A stretch of 64,000 nt of DNA from an uncultured Cyclobacteriaceae bacterium (GCA_943788235.1 CALSPM010000002.1:372001-436000), one strand, 5' to 3'; counted from the first letter of the stretch, positions 20,686-30,568 are shown. Notes: generated by a model not told the origin, from the sequence alone. Numbers and translations are program-made.

Positions 20686-21195
20686 ATGAAAAATATAATT
20701 ATCCTTGTTTTTTTGTTCAGCTTACATCTTTTCATATCTTGTTCAGATAATAACAATATGAATAGCTTTTATAATAACCCATGCAATACTAAACTTCCTT
20801 ATACTGATCAAATGGCGATTGATGTTGCGCTCATAGGTGAATATTTGATCGAGGAGGGTATTATTGCAGAAATAGATGAATCAGGCCTTCGATATGTTAT
20901 TATTGAAGAAGGGGAGGGATCAAGACCTACTTCCAAGAGCACGGTTAATGTTAAATACAGGGGGACTTTATTGAGTGACAATAGTTTATTTGATGAGAAT
21001 ACTGAGGGCATTGAATTACCACTATCTTTCGTCATTCCTGGATGGCAAATAGGTGTTCCTCTTATTAAGGAGGGAGGGAAAATAATGTTGTATATTCCTT
21101 CGAGACTAGGCTATGGCTGCGGCGGTAGTGGTTCAAGTATCCCTAGCAACGCCAATCTTATCTTTGAAGTAGAAATAATAGAAATTATTTCATAA
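20686..21195 (+). CDS. FKBP-type peptidyl-prolyl isomerase lipoprotein
   Basis: A 169-residue lipoprotein (lipobox LFISC, Cys19) with one FKBP domain over residues 70-169. Typical elements are VNVKYRGTLL, LSFVIPGWQIGVPLIKEGGK and YIPSRLGYGCG, ending in LIFEVEII. It should assist folding of proteins in the periplasm or at the outer membrane. It sits 7 nt after trmB. A decayed two-domain relative lies at 28288-29352. Confidence 0.92.
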   Translation: MKNIIILVFLFSLHLFISCSDNNNMNSFYNNPCNTKLPYTDQMAIDVALIGEYLIEEGIIAEIDESGLRYVIIEEGEGSRPTSKSTVNVKYRGTLLSDNSLFDENTEGIELPLSFVIPGWQIGVPLIKEGGKIMLYIPSRLGYGCGGSGSSIPSNANLIFEVEIIEIIS

Positions 21196-21229
21196 TTAAT
21201 CTATTTTTTTATAATAAATTTAAATTATT

Positions 21230-21260
21230 GAGTACCTTTAAATTGATTTTTTAAGTACTC
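21230..21260. terminator. Weak bidirectional hairpin
   Basis: GAGTAC at 21230-21235 pairs with GTACTC at 21255-21260 around a T/A-rich loop, between two convergent genes (FKBP and the TrpF-like gene). The perfect stem is only 6 bp, so the call is tentative. Confidence 0.3.
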
Positions 21261-21324
21261 ATTCGATTTTAAATAGACGATAACCTACCTTTTATAGAAT
21301 ATCAGATTATATGATTTGATATTT

Positions 21325-21927
21325 TTATTTTTGGTCTTCAATGTACTCCAAAATATCCATGATTTCTCCATAATCTTTAAATCCAGGCTTTTCTTCGCCA
21401 GTAGCCATTATTTCAATGGCCGGCCATGAGTCTATTTGGTCTAGATCCAAATTAAATCCATTAATGATTTGTTCACTTTGAGTGTAATGGAGCAGCGGTT
21501 CGATCAGTGTCTTATTTTTTCCTTTTTGAGATCTGTAAACTACAATTTTATGAGCCATTTGTCCTTCCTTTATCTTATTTTGAAGGGTTTGCTCGTTATT
21601 GATGGTATCTAGATTTATTTTTAAATATATTTCCTTCCCTGTTTCATATAAGGGAGCCAATAAATCAGGATTACTTGTTTCTATAATGTCTAGATCAACG
21701 AGGGGAAGGTAAGTTTGAATAAGTTCAAGCTCCATATCCTCAAATTCTCCTGCAATTTGAGGACCTTGTATCCATTGTGTTATGGCTTTTAATGCTTCAA
21801 TACTAACACCATCTTTGTGATTTGAATTTAGATTGAAACCAATTACGTCTACCATCATTCCTGAACAATAACGTGCATCGCTGAGGTTATTGACACCTCT
21901 TATTTTTACAAATTTTTTTAACTCCAT
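21325..21927 (-). CDS. TrpF-like TIM-barrel protein lacking the catalytic Cys
   Basis: A 200-residue protein resembling phosphoribosylanthranilate isomerase at both ends: KIRGVNNLSDARYC near the N-terminus, where TrpF has KICGITN, and GEEKPGFKDYGEIMDILEYI near the C-terminus, like the phosphate-binding end of TrpF. The catalytic Cys of the KICG motif is Arg10, and the usual catalytic Asp region is not recognisable. No other tryptophan gene is nearby. It is probably a repurposed TrpF paralogue with unknown activity; calling it TrpF would overstate the evidence. Confidence 0.65.
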   Translation of the reverse strand: MELKKFVKIRGVNNLSDARYCSGMMVDVIGFNLNSNHKDGVSIEALKAITQWIQGPQIAGEFEDMELELIQTYLPLVDLDIIETSNPDLLAPLYETGKEIYLKINLDTINNEQTLQNKIKEGQMAHKIVVYRSQKGKNKTLIEPLLHYTQSEQIINGFNLDLDQIDSWPAIEIMATGEEKPGFKDYGEIMDILEYIEDQK

Positions 21928-22191
21928 TTAATTGCAAATTGTTAATAAAATAGTTTTGATAAACTTTTTTTTAAGAAATGGGAAGGCTCTTTAGAAGAAT
22001 TTTTTCTATAAATGTAAAAAAATAAACTTACTAATGATCAGCTAAGAGGAAATAGAATATTGCTTTCTATTGAATTTATTTATCCTTTATTTTAAAATTA
22101 AAAACGAAAAATAAATGGGAGTAGTTCCCTAATTAATGCTTTGTATTTAAAATTAAAAGCCTTATTATCATAAATTATAATTATAGCAGCT

Positions 22192-22200
22192 TATTTTTGC
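22192..22200 (+). promoter_or_regulatory. Candidate -7 box upstream of mnmA
   Basis: TATTTTTGC is a perfect TAnnTTTG box 48 nt before the mnmA ATG, although no TTG sits at the ideal distance upstream. The 321-nt spacer at 21928-22248 otherwise holds no gene. It also contains the 16-mer TGCTTTGTATTTAAAA (22138-22153), shared with the porin upstream region. Confidence 0.4.
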
Positions 22201-22248
22201 ATTAAATTTTAGAGCGTAAACCGAGGCTGTGAACCCGGCAACAAGCCA

Positions 22249-23385
22249 ATGAGTAAAAAAGGTAGAGTTTTAGTTGCCATGAGTGGTGGCATAGATAGTT
22301 CGATTGCAGCGATAATGTTGCATGAACAGGGATATGAGGTTATTGGGATGACCATGAAGACGTGGGATTACAGCACCTCAGGAGGGAGTAAAAAAGAAAC
22401 TGGTTGTTGTAGCCTTGATTCTATTAATGATGCTAGGAATATCGCCGTCAACTTGGGGTTTCCTCATTATATTATTGACATAAGAGAAGAGTTCGGAGAT
22501 TATGTCATAGATCATTTTACAAGTGAATATTTAGAGGGGAGAACACCTAATCCGTGTGTGCTCTGCAATACCCATATAAAATGGGACAGTTTGCTCAGGA
22601 GGGCGGATCAACTTGATTGTGAATTTATAGCTACGGGCCATTATGCCAAAATTAGATTAGAAAACTTACGCTATGTAGTATCAAGGGGCAAAGATTTGCA
22701 AAAGGATCAATCCTATGCGCTCTGGGGAATCTCTCAAGAAAGTTTAAGTCGTACTATTTTTCCATTAGGTGATCTTCAAAAGACAGATATTAAAGCACTG
22801 GCCCTTCAAAAAGGCTTGTTTGAATTGGCATCTAAATCTGAATCATATGAAATCTGTTTTGTTCCCGATAATGATTATCGAGGTTTTTTACGTAGAAGGG
22901 TAGCGGGTTTAGAAGAAAGGGTGGCAGGAGGACCATTCGTCTTGGAAACAGGAGAAGTGGTAGGAAGCCACGAAGGCTATCCTTTTTACACCGTAGGTCA
23001 GAGGAAAGGTCTAGGTATTGCCTTAGGTTATCCTGTATACGTTACGGAAATTCAAAAAGAGACGAATCGAGTAGTTTTGGGAACTTTTGATGAACTCTCT
23101 AGAGACGGCATGTATGTTAAAAATTTAAATCTTCAAAAATATCCTAAAATCCCTTTAGGTAAATTAGATACCATTACAAAAGTGCGATACAATGACTCAG
23201 GAAATCCTGCGATCATTGAGCAAATTGGGGATATTATGAAAGTATATTTTGGTAATGGTGTTAATTCCATCGCACCCGGACAGGCCGCTGTATTTTACGA
23301 GGGTGATGACATAATTGGTGGCGGTTGGATCACTAAAAGTTTTAAGCAATTGAGCATGTTAAATAAAACGAATGCCAATGTTTAG
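22249..23385 (+). CDS. mnmA: tRNA-specific 2-thiouridylase
   Basis: A 378-residue enzyme that thiolates U34 of tRNAs for Lys, Glu and Gln using ATP and a persulfide relay. The PP-loop SGGIDSS is at residues 13-19. The two catalytic cysteines are seen in NPCVLCN (about residues 101-107) and YEICFV (about 202-207). The GQRKGLGIA motif marks the C-terminal domain. Length is normal. It is followed by a 147-nt gap before the subtilase gene, so it is probably transcribed alone. Confidence 0.96.
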   Translation: MSKKGRVLVAMSGGIDSSIAAIMLHEQGYEVIGMTMKTWDYSTSGGSKKETGCCSLDSINDARNIAVNLGFPHYIIDIREEFGDYVIDHFTSEYLEGRTPNPCVLCNTHIKWDSLLRRADQLDCEFIATGHYAKIRLENLRYVVSRGKDLQKDQSYALWGISQESLSRTIFPLGDLQKTDIKALALQKGLFELASKSESYEICFVPDNDYRGFLRRRVAGLEERVAGGPFVLETGEVVGSHEGYPFYTVGQRKGLGIALGYPVYVTEIQKETNRVVLGTFDELSRDGMYVKNLNLQKYPKIPLGKLDTITKVRYNDSGNPAIIEQIGDIMKVYFGNGVNSIAPGQAAVFYEGDDIIGGGWITKSFKQLSMLNKTNANV

Positions 23386-23532
23386 AATCAGCATTTTTTG
23401 TATCAAAAAGCTAATTTAGTGTTTAAATATTAATAGTTGAGAATATAAAAGTGGCACAGCGTTATACAAAAAGGGTGAAGAAATATAAAAAAATTAATAC
23501 TTATAAAATTAAACCAATTACCAGAAAGAAAA

Positions 23533-25182
23533 ATGAAAAATCTAAAGGCCATCTATTTGTTGTCACTCTTTTCTATCGGCTTTTTTTCAACCAGCGCCCA
23601 AACTCATCGATATATGGTTTTTCTCTCTGATAAAGCTCATTCAAACTACTCTTTAGATGAACCAGAAGCATTTTTGAGTACGCGTGCAATTGCGAGAAAA
23701 ATCCGACATAACGTTGAGATTGATTTGCTTGACCTACCTGTTAGTACTACTTATATTCAAGATTTAGCTTCTTTAGAGGTTGATGTGTTCTTTACCTCCA
23801 AGTGGATGAACGCCTTACTCATTCAAACGGATTCAAGTACTTTACTCGAGGTCGCAAATAGGTCTTATGTTGATAGTGTAGTTTTCATAGCTCCGGGTGC
23901 TAGGTTAACCTATGAAAATATAGGTTTTGAATGGCCGGTGACCTTTGAAGAACCAAATAATCCACTTGAATCTGCTGAGTTACAGCTGGCAATGATGAAT
24001 GCTCAGCAAATGCATGAGGACGGATATCGAGGTGAGAGTATGCTCATTGCTATTTTAGATGCAGGCTTTAAGGGAGCCAATTTGTTTGAACCTCTTGAAA
24101 ACGTATTCAATGAAAATCGCTTGATTGCTGCAAAAGATTTTGTAACGAATGGAGGAAATCCGTTTTTATACAGTGGGCATGGCACTTCGGCGTGGTCAAC
24201 TATAGCAAGTGATTATAAAAATTTTATAGGCACAGCCCCGAAGGCAGCATTCATTTTGTGTGTAACTGAAGACGTTTCTTCTGAATACAGAATCGAAGAG
24301 TACAATTGGCTTATAGCTGCCGAATATGCAGATAGTCTCGGGGCTGATATCATTTCAAGTTCGTTGGGCTACAGTGGCTTTTCTGATGCGTCAATGGACT
24401 ATACTTATGAGGATATGGATGGACAAACAGCAATCATCACGAGGGCATCAAATTTGGCCATAAAAAAAGGTCTCTTAGTCATCACGAGTGCCGGCAATGA
24501 AGGCAATGATTCATGGAGATATATTACTGCTCCTGCGGACGGCCCAGGTAATATCACTGTAGGAAGTATCAAAAGTGATTACAGCATTTCAGCCTTTAGC
24601 TCCCAAGGTCCGACAGTGGATGATCGAATTAAACCTGATCTGGTTGCACTTGGACAAGGCACTACATTATTGACCTCAAACGGGAGTATTTCGCAAGCTA
24701 ATGGTACGAGCTTTTCTGCGCCGTTAATTGCCGGTTTTTCAGCAGGAATTTGGCAAGCACATCCTGAATTCACTAATTTAGAAGTTGTTGATTATTTACG
24801 TAATTTAGGTACTCGTTTTGAAGATCCTGATAATTATTTTGGTTTTGGTATCCCCATTTATTTGACCGCTGAGGATAGTTTGATTGAGACAGATACCACG
24901 ATGCTGGTTCTTTCAGAATTTGCTTCAGATGGGATTTCCATTTATCCAAATCCAATTTTTGGAAATACTATTTCTATTAAAACAGATTCAAAAATTGACA
25001 TTTACCCTCTTGACATCAAATTATTAGACTTAAAAGGAAATAATGTGAGTGAACTAAACGTTTTAACAGTACCATTAGGAGGATTGATCTCAATGGATAT
25101 TTCTATGATTCGTGCGGGTATTTATATTTTAGTATTATCATCTGATAATATTTCAAGAAAGATAAAACTGATTAAGTATTAA
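23533..25182 (+). CDS. T9SS-exported subtilisin-like serine protease
   Basis: A 549-residue S8 peptidase with a signal peptide (cleavage near TSAQ), a propeptide-like region (24-145), and the catalytic triad Asp176 (ILDAGF), His216 (SGHGTSA) and Ser393 (NGTSFSAP). SAGNEGN (319-325) supplies the oxyanion-hole Asn. The last 80 residues, from ISIYPNP to IKLIKY, form a type A T9SS C-terminal sorting domain, so the enzyme should be secreted or anchored at the cell surface. It is followed by rpe after 2 nt, a probable chance operon with a housekeeping gene. Confidence 0.93.
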   Translation: MKNLKAIYLLSLFSIGFFSTSAQTHRYMVFLSDKAHSNYSLDEPEAFLSTRAIARKIRHNVEIDLLDLPVSTTYIQDLASLEVDVFFTSKWMNALLIQTDSSTLLEVANRSYVDSVVFIAPGARLTYENIGFEWPVTFEEPNNPLESAELQLAMMNAQQMHEDGYRGESMLIAILDAGFKGANLFEPLENVFNENRLIAAKDFVTNGGNPFLYSGHGTSAWSTIASDYKNFIGTAPKAAFILCVTEDVSSEYRIEEYNWLIAAEYADSLGADIISSSLGYSGFSDASMDYTYEDMDGQTAIITRASNLAIKKGLLVITSAGNEGNDSWRYITAPADGPGNITVGSIKSDYSISAFSSQGPTVDDRIKPDLVALGQGTTLLTSNGSISQANGTSFSAPLIAGFSAGIWQAHPEFTNLEVVDYLRNLGTRFEDPDNYFGFGIPIYLTAEDSLIETDTTMLVLSEFASDGISIYPNPIFGNTISIKTDSKIDIYPLDIKLLDLKGNNVSELNVLTVPLGGLISMDISMIRAGIYILVLSSDNISRKIKLIKY

Positions 25183-25184
25183 TT

Positions 25185-25838
25185 ATGTCTGAAATCCTGA
25201 TTGCACCCTCTATTTTAGCTGCTGACTTTGGTAACCTAGCTGCAGCTACGCATATGATCAATGAAAGTCAAGCTGACTATATTCATATTGACATAATGGA
25301 TGGTAATTTTGTACCTAATATATCATTTGGATTTCCAGTAACTCAGGCGATTTGTAAGCATGCCAAAAAGCCTTTAGACTTTCATTTAATGATTAATAAC
25401 CCTGATCATTATTTGGAAGACTGTGTAAATAGTGGAGCCAAAATAATTACGGTTCACGCAGAGGTCTGTAATCACCTCAATCGAACCCTCCAGCGGATCA
25501 AAGAATTAGGCGTATTTGCCGGGGTCGCTTTGAACCCTCATACTTCGGTAGATGTATTAAAGAATGTCATCAACGATCTAGATCTGATCCTCATCATGTC
25601 AGTAAACCCAGGCTTTGGAGGTCAAAAATTTATTGATAATACTTATGCCAAGGTTAAAGAAATAAAACAATTAGCAGACGTGGCGGACAAAAACATACTT
25701 ATTGAAATTGATGGTGGAGTGAACGGTGAAAATGCACCTTTGCTTGTAAAGGCGGGTGCAAACATGCTGGTGGCAGGAAGTTATGTTTTTAACTCCATAA
25801 ATCCTTCTCAAACCATAGCGAATTTAAAGAATCCTTGA
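25185..25838 (+). CDS. rpe: Ribulose-phosphate 3-epimerase
   Basis: A 217-residue TIM-barrel enzyme that interconverts ribulose 5-phosphate and xylulose 5-phosphate in the pentose phosphate pathway. The motifs IAPSILAADFGNL, HIDIMDGNFVPNISFG, HLMINNPDHYL, MSVNPGFGGQKF and IDGGVNGENA carry the metal-binding His/Asp residues and the phosphate loop. Length is typical. It lies between the protease and the TonB-dependent receptor, with gaps of 2 and 4 nt. Confidence 0.97.
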   Translation: MSEILIAPSILAADFGNLAAATHMINESQADYIHIDIMDGNFVPNISFGFPVTQAICKHAKKPLDFHLMINNPDHYLEDCVNSGAKIITVHAEVCNHLNRTLQRIKELGVFAGVALNPHTSVDVLKNVINDLDLILIMSVNPGFGGQKFIDNTYAKVKEIKQLADVADKNILIEIDGGVNGENAPLLVKAGANMLVAGSYVFNSINPSQTIANLKNP

Positions 25839-25842
25839 CCTT

Positions 25843-28230
25843 TTGAGTTCTTTTAAGTTACTCTTGTTTTTTGGTATGGTATTGATGGGTCATAGTCTAT
25901 GTGCTCAATGGACCATTAATGGTCATATTACTTCTCAAGAGGGTAAGGCCATTACACAAGCAGAGATATTTTTTCCAGATTTTAATAAAACAATCAATAG
26001 CGATGATTCTGGGTTCTTTCATTTCGACATTAATGACAATGCTAACCAGATAAAAATCATCATTACACATATTGCCTATCAGCGTAATGACTTCTTGATA
26101 GATAAGAAGAATAGTAGTCAAGACATTAAATTTATTTTGGTCAGTAGGGAGATTTTGATGGAAAAAATCGAAATTTCTGAGACGATTGAGAAGAATCAAG
26201 AGATGGATCAAAATCAAATCAAGTTAAATACCAAATCAGTCCTTGTCATGCCTTCTGCCTTTGGAGATTTTAGCAAAGTATTGTCAACATTACCGGGTGT
26301 ATCTTCCAACAATGAACTTTCATCCACTTATTCGGTACGTGGAGGAAATTTCCAGGAAAATTTGGTTTATGTCAATGGAATTCAAGTGTATAGACCTTTT
26401 TTAGCCAATACGGGTAGGCAAGAAGGATTGAGCTTTATTAATCCCGATTTTGTAAAAGACATCTCATTTTATGCAGGGGGGTGGCAGCCAAAATATGGGG
26501 ATAAGTTGTCCAGTAGCTTAAACATAGAATATAAAGAACCGGATCGTTTTGAAGGCAGTGCCTCGGTAGGGCTTTTGGGAGGGAAGATCTATTTGGGGGG
26601 AAGTTCTGATAATCAGCGTTCCAAATTCGCCATTGGTGTAAGGCATAAAGATGCCAGATATTTGTTAAATACTTTAGAAGTGTCTGGTGAATATTTTCCA
26701 AAATATACAGATGTGCAAGGATTTTTCACTTTTGACTTAACTAAAAAGTCAAATTCCTTAATTAATAAAACTAAGTTAAACTGGCTTTTCTCTTATGGTC
26801 AAAATCGATATCAAACAATTCCAATATCCCAAAGTACAGTTTTTGGTTCGGTGACTCAAAATTTTAGACTTCAAACTGATTTTATTGGAAATGAGTCTTT
26901 AGATTATGACACGTATCAAACAGGCTTTAATTTGTCACATAGGATAAATGATCGATTGAAGACTTACCTTATTGCATCAACAGTTTCGACTCAAGAGAAA
27001 GAGAATTTTGAAGTTGAAGGGGCGTATCGTTTATGTGATGTAGATCAAAAAAATGACATTGATTTTAGTGATAAATGTATAGTTACCAGAGCCATTGGAA
27101 CCCATTTTGATTATGGAAGAAATGCATTAAATGTAAATATTTCTACTATAGAAAACAGAAATACATGGCTTATTAATTCTAATAATTTATTTGAATTTGG
27201 CTTTGGGATGAGCCAACAAAACATTACTGATGATATTCATGAATATAGCTTCATTGATTCTGCTGATTATGTAATAACGACTCAGTACATTCAAAATAAG
27301 TTTAGTATGATGAGTAATAACTATTTTGGTTATTTCCAATATTCTTTTTTTGATCAAGATTCCTCGCACATATTCAACATCGGCTCCCGATTCAATTATA
27401 TGAATTGGACCGATCAATTGTTACTAAGTCCCCGAGTACAATATCAATATAGACCAAGTTGGTCTGTACCCACTCGAATTAATTTTTCTATGGGCTTTTA
27501 TCATCAGCACCCACAGTATAGGGAATTCAGAAACCGTGAAGGTATGATCAATAAAGGTGTGACCGCTCAAAAATCTTTACAGATTATTACTGGAATAGAT
27601 CAATTCCTAACCTTATGGGGGAGACCTTTTATATTTACCACACAAGCTTATTATAAACATTTATGGGATTTGAATCCTTATGAGATTGATAATGTAAGAA
27701 TACGATACTACGCAGATAACAACGCTAAAGGTCATGCCTCGGGTCTTGATATTAGGATCAATGGAGAATTTATAGCCGGTACTCAATCTTGGTTTAGTTT
27801 AGGCTTGTTAAAAACAATGGAAGACATCGAAAATGATGAAAATGGGTATCAAAGGCGTCCATCTGATCAAAGAATAACGATGGGTGCATTTTTTGAAGAT
27901 CATTTACCCAATGATCCTTCATTAAGAGTTTATTTTAATTTAAATTTTGGGTCTGGTTATCCCTTTGGCCCTCCCAATAACAGTGTCTATCGAAATGCTT
28001 TTTCTGGAGATGAATATTATCGTATAGATATGGGGTTGACAAAGATCCTTCCCATGAGCAATTCTTTTTTTGTTAACAATATCATTTTTCGATTAGAAGT
28101 ATTAAATGTACTTGAAGCAGATAATACCATTAGTTATCAATGGATTGAAGATGTAAATGGTAATAATTTGGCGATACCTAACTCATTATCAGCAAGATAT
28201 TTTAATTTGAAAATAATGTGTGACCTCTAA
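25843..28230 (+). CDS. TonB-dependent outer-membrane receptor
   Basis: A 795-residue receptor with a signal peptide (to about residue 22, LCAQ), an N-terminal carboxypeptidase-regulatory-like beta-sandwich (about 24-105), a plug domain (TLPGVSSNNELSSTYSVRGG near 148-167) and a long beta-barrel ending in ARYFNLKIMCDL. It starts with TTG just after rpe. There is no SusD partner, which argues against a glycan-uptake pair; the substrate cannot be told. Plugs of this NELSSTYSVRGG type are common in Bacteroidota receptors of unknown cargo. Confidence 0.9.
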   Translation: MSSFKLLLFFGMVLMGHSLCAQWTINGHITSQEGKAITQAEIFFPDFNKTINSDDSGFFHFDINDNANQIKIIITHIAYQRNDFLIDKKNSSQDIKFILVSREILMEKIEISETIEKNQEMDQNQIKLNTKSVLVMPSAFGDFSKVLSTLPGVSSNNELSSTYSVRGGNFQENLVYVNGIQVYRPFLANTGRQEGLSFINPDFVKDISFYAGGWQPKYGDKLSSSLNIEYKEPDRFEGSASVGLLGGKIYLGGSSDNQRSKFAIGVRHKDARYLLNTLEVSGEYFPKYTDVQGFFTFDLTKKSNSLINKTKLNWLFSYGQNRYQTIPISQSTVFGSVTQNFRLQTDFIGNESLDYDTYQTGFNLSHRINDRLKTYLIASTVSTQEKENFEVEGAYRLCDVDQKNDIDFSDKCIVTRAIGTHFDYGRNALNVNISTIENRNTWLINSNNLFEFGFGMSQQNITDDIHEYSFIDSADYVITTQYIQNKFSMMSNNYFGYFQYSFFDQDSSHIFNIGSRFNYMNWTDQLLLSPRVQYQYRPSWSVPTRINFSMGFYHQHPQYREFRNREGMINKGVTAQKSLQIITGIDQFLTLWGRPFIFTTQAYYKHLWDLNPYEIDNVRIRYYADNNAKGHASGLDIRINGEFIAGTQSWFSLGLLKTMEDIENDENGYQRRPSDQRITMGAFFEDHLPNDPSLRVYFNLNFGSGYPFGPPNNSVYRNAFSGDEYYRIDMGLTKILPMSNSFFVNNIIFRLEVLNVLEADNTISYQWIEDVNGNNLAIPNSLSARYFNLKIMCDL

Positions 28231-28287
28231 CTAAATCTATAGAGTGTTAGAGGACTAAAAATAAAAACTTAAAAGATCTATACATAC

Positions 28288-29352
28288 ATGTTCTTTAAAA
28301 AATTAAATTGTGTATTAATTTTAAACTTAGATAGATTAACCATTTGGTTATGCCAGAGTATATTGATTTTATCTCTATTTAATTTTTGTCGTGATCAAGA
28401 AGATTTTACAGAAGAAGGTTATGATTATAAAACATTTGAGATGAATGTTTTTGATCAGCTTACCAGTGCGGGTCTTAATGCCTTGGCAGTGACTATAGCT
28501 TTTATAGGTCTTGACTCATATTATTATTAACCTATCACGTCAAACTCAAGCGGAAAGGGTCAAGAAGAGGGTAATATTTTATCTATAAAATATCAAACAA
28601 TTATTTTATGAGGAGATACCATTGCCTTTTATAGTTTAGGAAGTGAAATATTCTACTTTGGACAAGGCATGAACGTCTTGATTCCCGTAGGTCTCGACTA
28701 CGTTATTGGTCAATCGGATATTCGAGTAGGCGAGGAATATATTTATATTTTACCTCCTGCCTTGGCCTATGGAGACTTAGATTTAGGTGATTTTCAAGCA
28801 ATTATTCCGAAGAATTCAATACTTAATATTCAAAAAAAATAATAGCATTGACTGCTTTATTTGATATATCCGCTACTCAACCACTCGAAATTAACGATTC
28901 AGCTTTAAATGATACCTCGGTTTGGAGTGGTAATGATGGATTTCTTTATCGATCATCTTTATCACGATTGGTCATGAAGATACTTGACTCTAGCTTTTTT
29001 GTATCCCCTGTTGAGGACAATAAAGTTTCCTTATCTTATGTTCTTTATGATCTGAATGACTCATCTGCATTCATTGATCGAAGAGCGATTGTAGATCCAT
29101 TTTTATTTACTTAAGGCGTAGATGAGATTATACCTGGATTGGATTGGACGGTTCGTAATATGCATCTTAATTTACCAACATTGATTCTGCTAACCTCAGA
29201 CATTGCCTACCAAGAAAGTGCGGCAGTTATTCCGAATTATTAGGGATTTAGACAAGCATTGGTAGCGGCACAAGTAATCCCTACCTACGCTGCAGAGATT
29301 GAACCCTTTCAAATTTTGACATTTGAAGCGTTAATAGAAAAAATAGATTAAA
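28288..29352 (+). pseudogene. Decayed two-domain FKBP-type isomerase lipoprotein
   Basis: A lipoprotein start (lipobox LFNFC) leads into a frame broken by TAA at 28528 and TGA at 28609. In the same frame it then continues with an FKBP-like segment (LIPVGLDYVIGQ, VGEEYIYILPPALAYGDL, IPKNSILNIQ). After a one-base slip in an A-run at 28832-28839, a second, similar domain follows (EIIPGLDWTVRNM, VIPNY), with in-frame TAA at 29112 and TAG at about 29241, and ends at TAA 29352. Five lesions of mixed kind mean true decay rather than sequencing error. An intact single-domain FKBP lipoprotein lies at 20686-21195. Confidence 0.75.
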
Positions 29353-29395
29353 AAAAGCGTAATTTTACAATTAGCAATCATTATGTTATTATAAA

Positions 29396-30526
29396 GTGCC
29401 TCTGAATAAAGCCTTATACTCGTTTTTTATTTTGTTTTTAATTTTTAATCTACCCTCAAGTTTAGGTCAGAGTATCTATAAAAAGTATGGTATTTATAGA
29501 AATCCTGCACTTGTGATTTCCAATAAAATTTCTTGGACACTGAGTATGGGTTCTGGGAAAACACATTTCAATCACAGCTTAAAAAATTTCTATTTATATC
29601 AGTCTTCAGAAATCCAACTCATCCGATCTAAAAATGCAGAAAGCTTTTCCGGTGATCTCATCAATGGCCAAACCAATTGGCTAAATAATCCAACGGATAT
29701 AGAAGATGTTAATGTAGGTGATCTATTTGATGTAGGATATGACCGATTGGATTCATCCGTTTACAATGAGCAACTCAGTGTACAAACTGTTTTTTTGGAT
29801 GGTGATACTGCTGATTTTCAATTTCAGAGCCAATGGTCTAGTATTCCTATTAATTTTTCTGCCCATTATGAGGTTTTTAAATTTAGAGTAGGCGTAGGCA
29901 TACATTATGAAAAACTAAGAACAAATGTATTAAGTCCAAACAGCAATAATTACGGTATTTTAGATTATGATCCAGGCTTTAAAACCACAAAGGTGTATAA
30001 ATATTATGGCATATTGGGTTATAAGTTTTATGAAGAATGGAATTCTGCATTGGTCGGAGAAATCCAAATAGGAAACGTAAAATCAAGTGGCGAATTTAAT
30101 AATGATTTAATGAATAGTAGTTTAATGGTAAATCTAGGTCTAAATTATGAATATCATTTTTCGGAATACTTAAGGTTCGTACTGAGGCCCTCTTTTGAGA
30201 TTAAAAGCTATAAAATGGATATTTTAGATGCTTCGGGAGCGCTTTTAGATGAAGTATCGCATAATTATAATGCTTTCTATATACAATTAGGAATAAGTAT
30301 AAATATACCTGAATTAAGAAGATCTCCGCTAGCGGTAGATCATGTTCAATTGAAACATGTCATTATGGATCCTAAGAAGGGAAGATTGGAAGAGGTAAGG
30401 GGTCAGGTGTTGTGGAAAGAACAAAATCCAAAAATAGGTCAAAACCATAGACGACTCATTCGCAATAAGGCAATTAATAAGAAAAAAATCTCATCCCTTT
30501 TAATGTTATTTCGAATTAAAAAATGA
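29396..30526 (+). CDS. Exported outer-membrane barrel protein, unknown
   Basis: A 376-residue protein with a signal peptide (cleavage near SSLGQ) and alternating hydrophobic/polar strands, for example VGVGIHYEKL and LMVNLGLNYEYHF, that suggest a barrel of about 10-14 strands. The tail after residue 320 is basic and not barrel-like (LRRSPLAVDHVQLKH onward), which is unusual. The start is GTG at 29396. A box TAATTTTAC lies at 29360-29368, 27 nt upstream. I do not recognise the family. Confidence 0.6.
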   Translation: MPLNKALYSFFILFLIFNLPSSLGQSIYKKYGIYRNPALVISNKISWTLSMGSGKTHFNHSLKNFYLYQSSEIQLIRSKNAESFSGDLINGQTNWLNNPTDIEDVNVGDLFDVGYDRLDSSVYNEQLSVQTVFLDGDTADFQFQSQWSSIPINFSAHYEVFKFRVGVGIHYEKLRTNVLSPNSNNYGILDYDPGFKTTKVYKYYGILGYKFYEEWNSALVGEIQIGNVKSSGEFNNDLMNSSLMVNLGLNYEYHFSEYLRFVLRPSFEIKSYKMDILDASGALLDEVSHNYNAFYIQLGISINIPELRRSPLAVDHVQLKHVIMDPKKGRLEEVRGQVLWKEQNPKIGQNHRRLIRNKAINKKKISSLLMLFRIKK

Positions 30527-30538
30527 TTAAATTACCAC

Positions 30539-30568
30539 TTGATTTTTTATTAAACTAAGATACTTTTC
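30539..30568 (+). promoter_or_regulatory. Promoter of gyrA with box abutting the start codon
   Basis: TTG at 30539-30541 and TACTTTTC at 30561-30568 are 19 nt apart, the same spacing as at holA. The box touches the ATG at 30569 and there is no purine-rich ribosome site, which points to a leaderless or nearly leaderless mRNA. Confidence 0.5.

Noticed and set aside
28288-29352. Possible stop-codon readthrough or alternative genetic code, because TAA, TGA and TAG interrupt coherent protein sequence
   Set aside because: All three stop types occur together in the same decayed gene plus a frame slip, while every intact gene in the window ends normally at such codons. Pseudogene decay is simpler.
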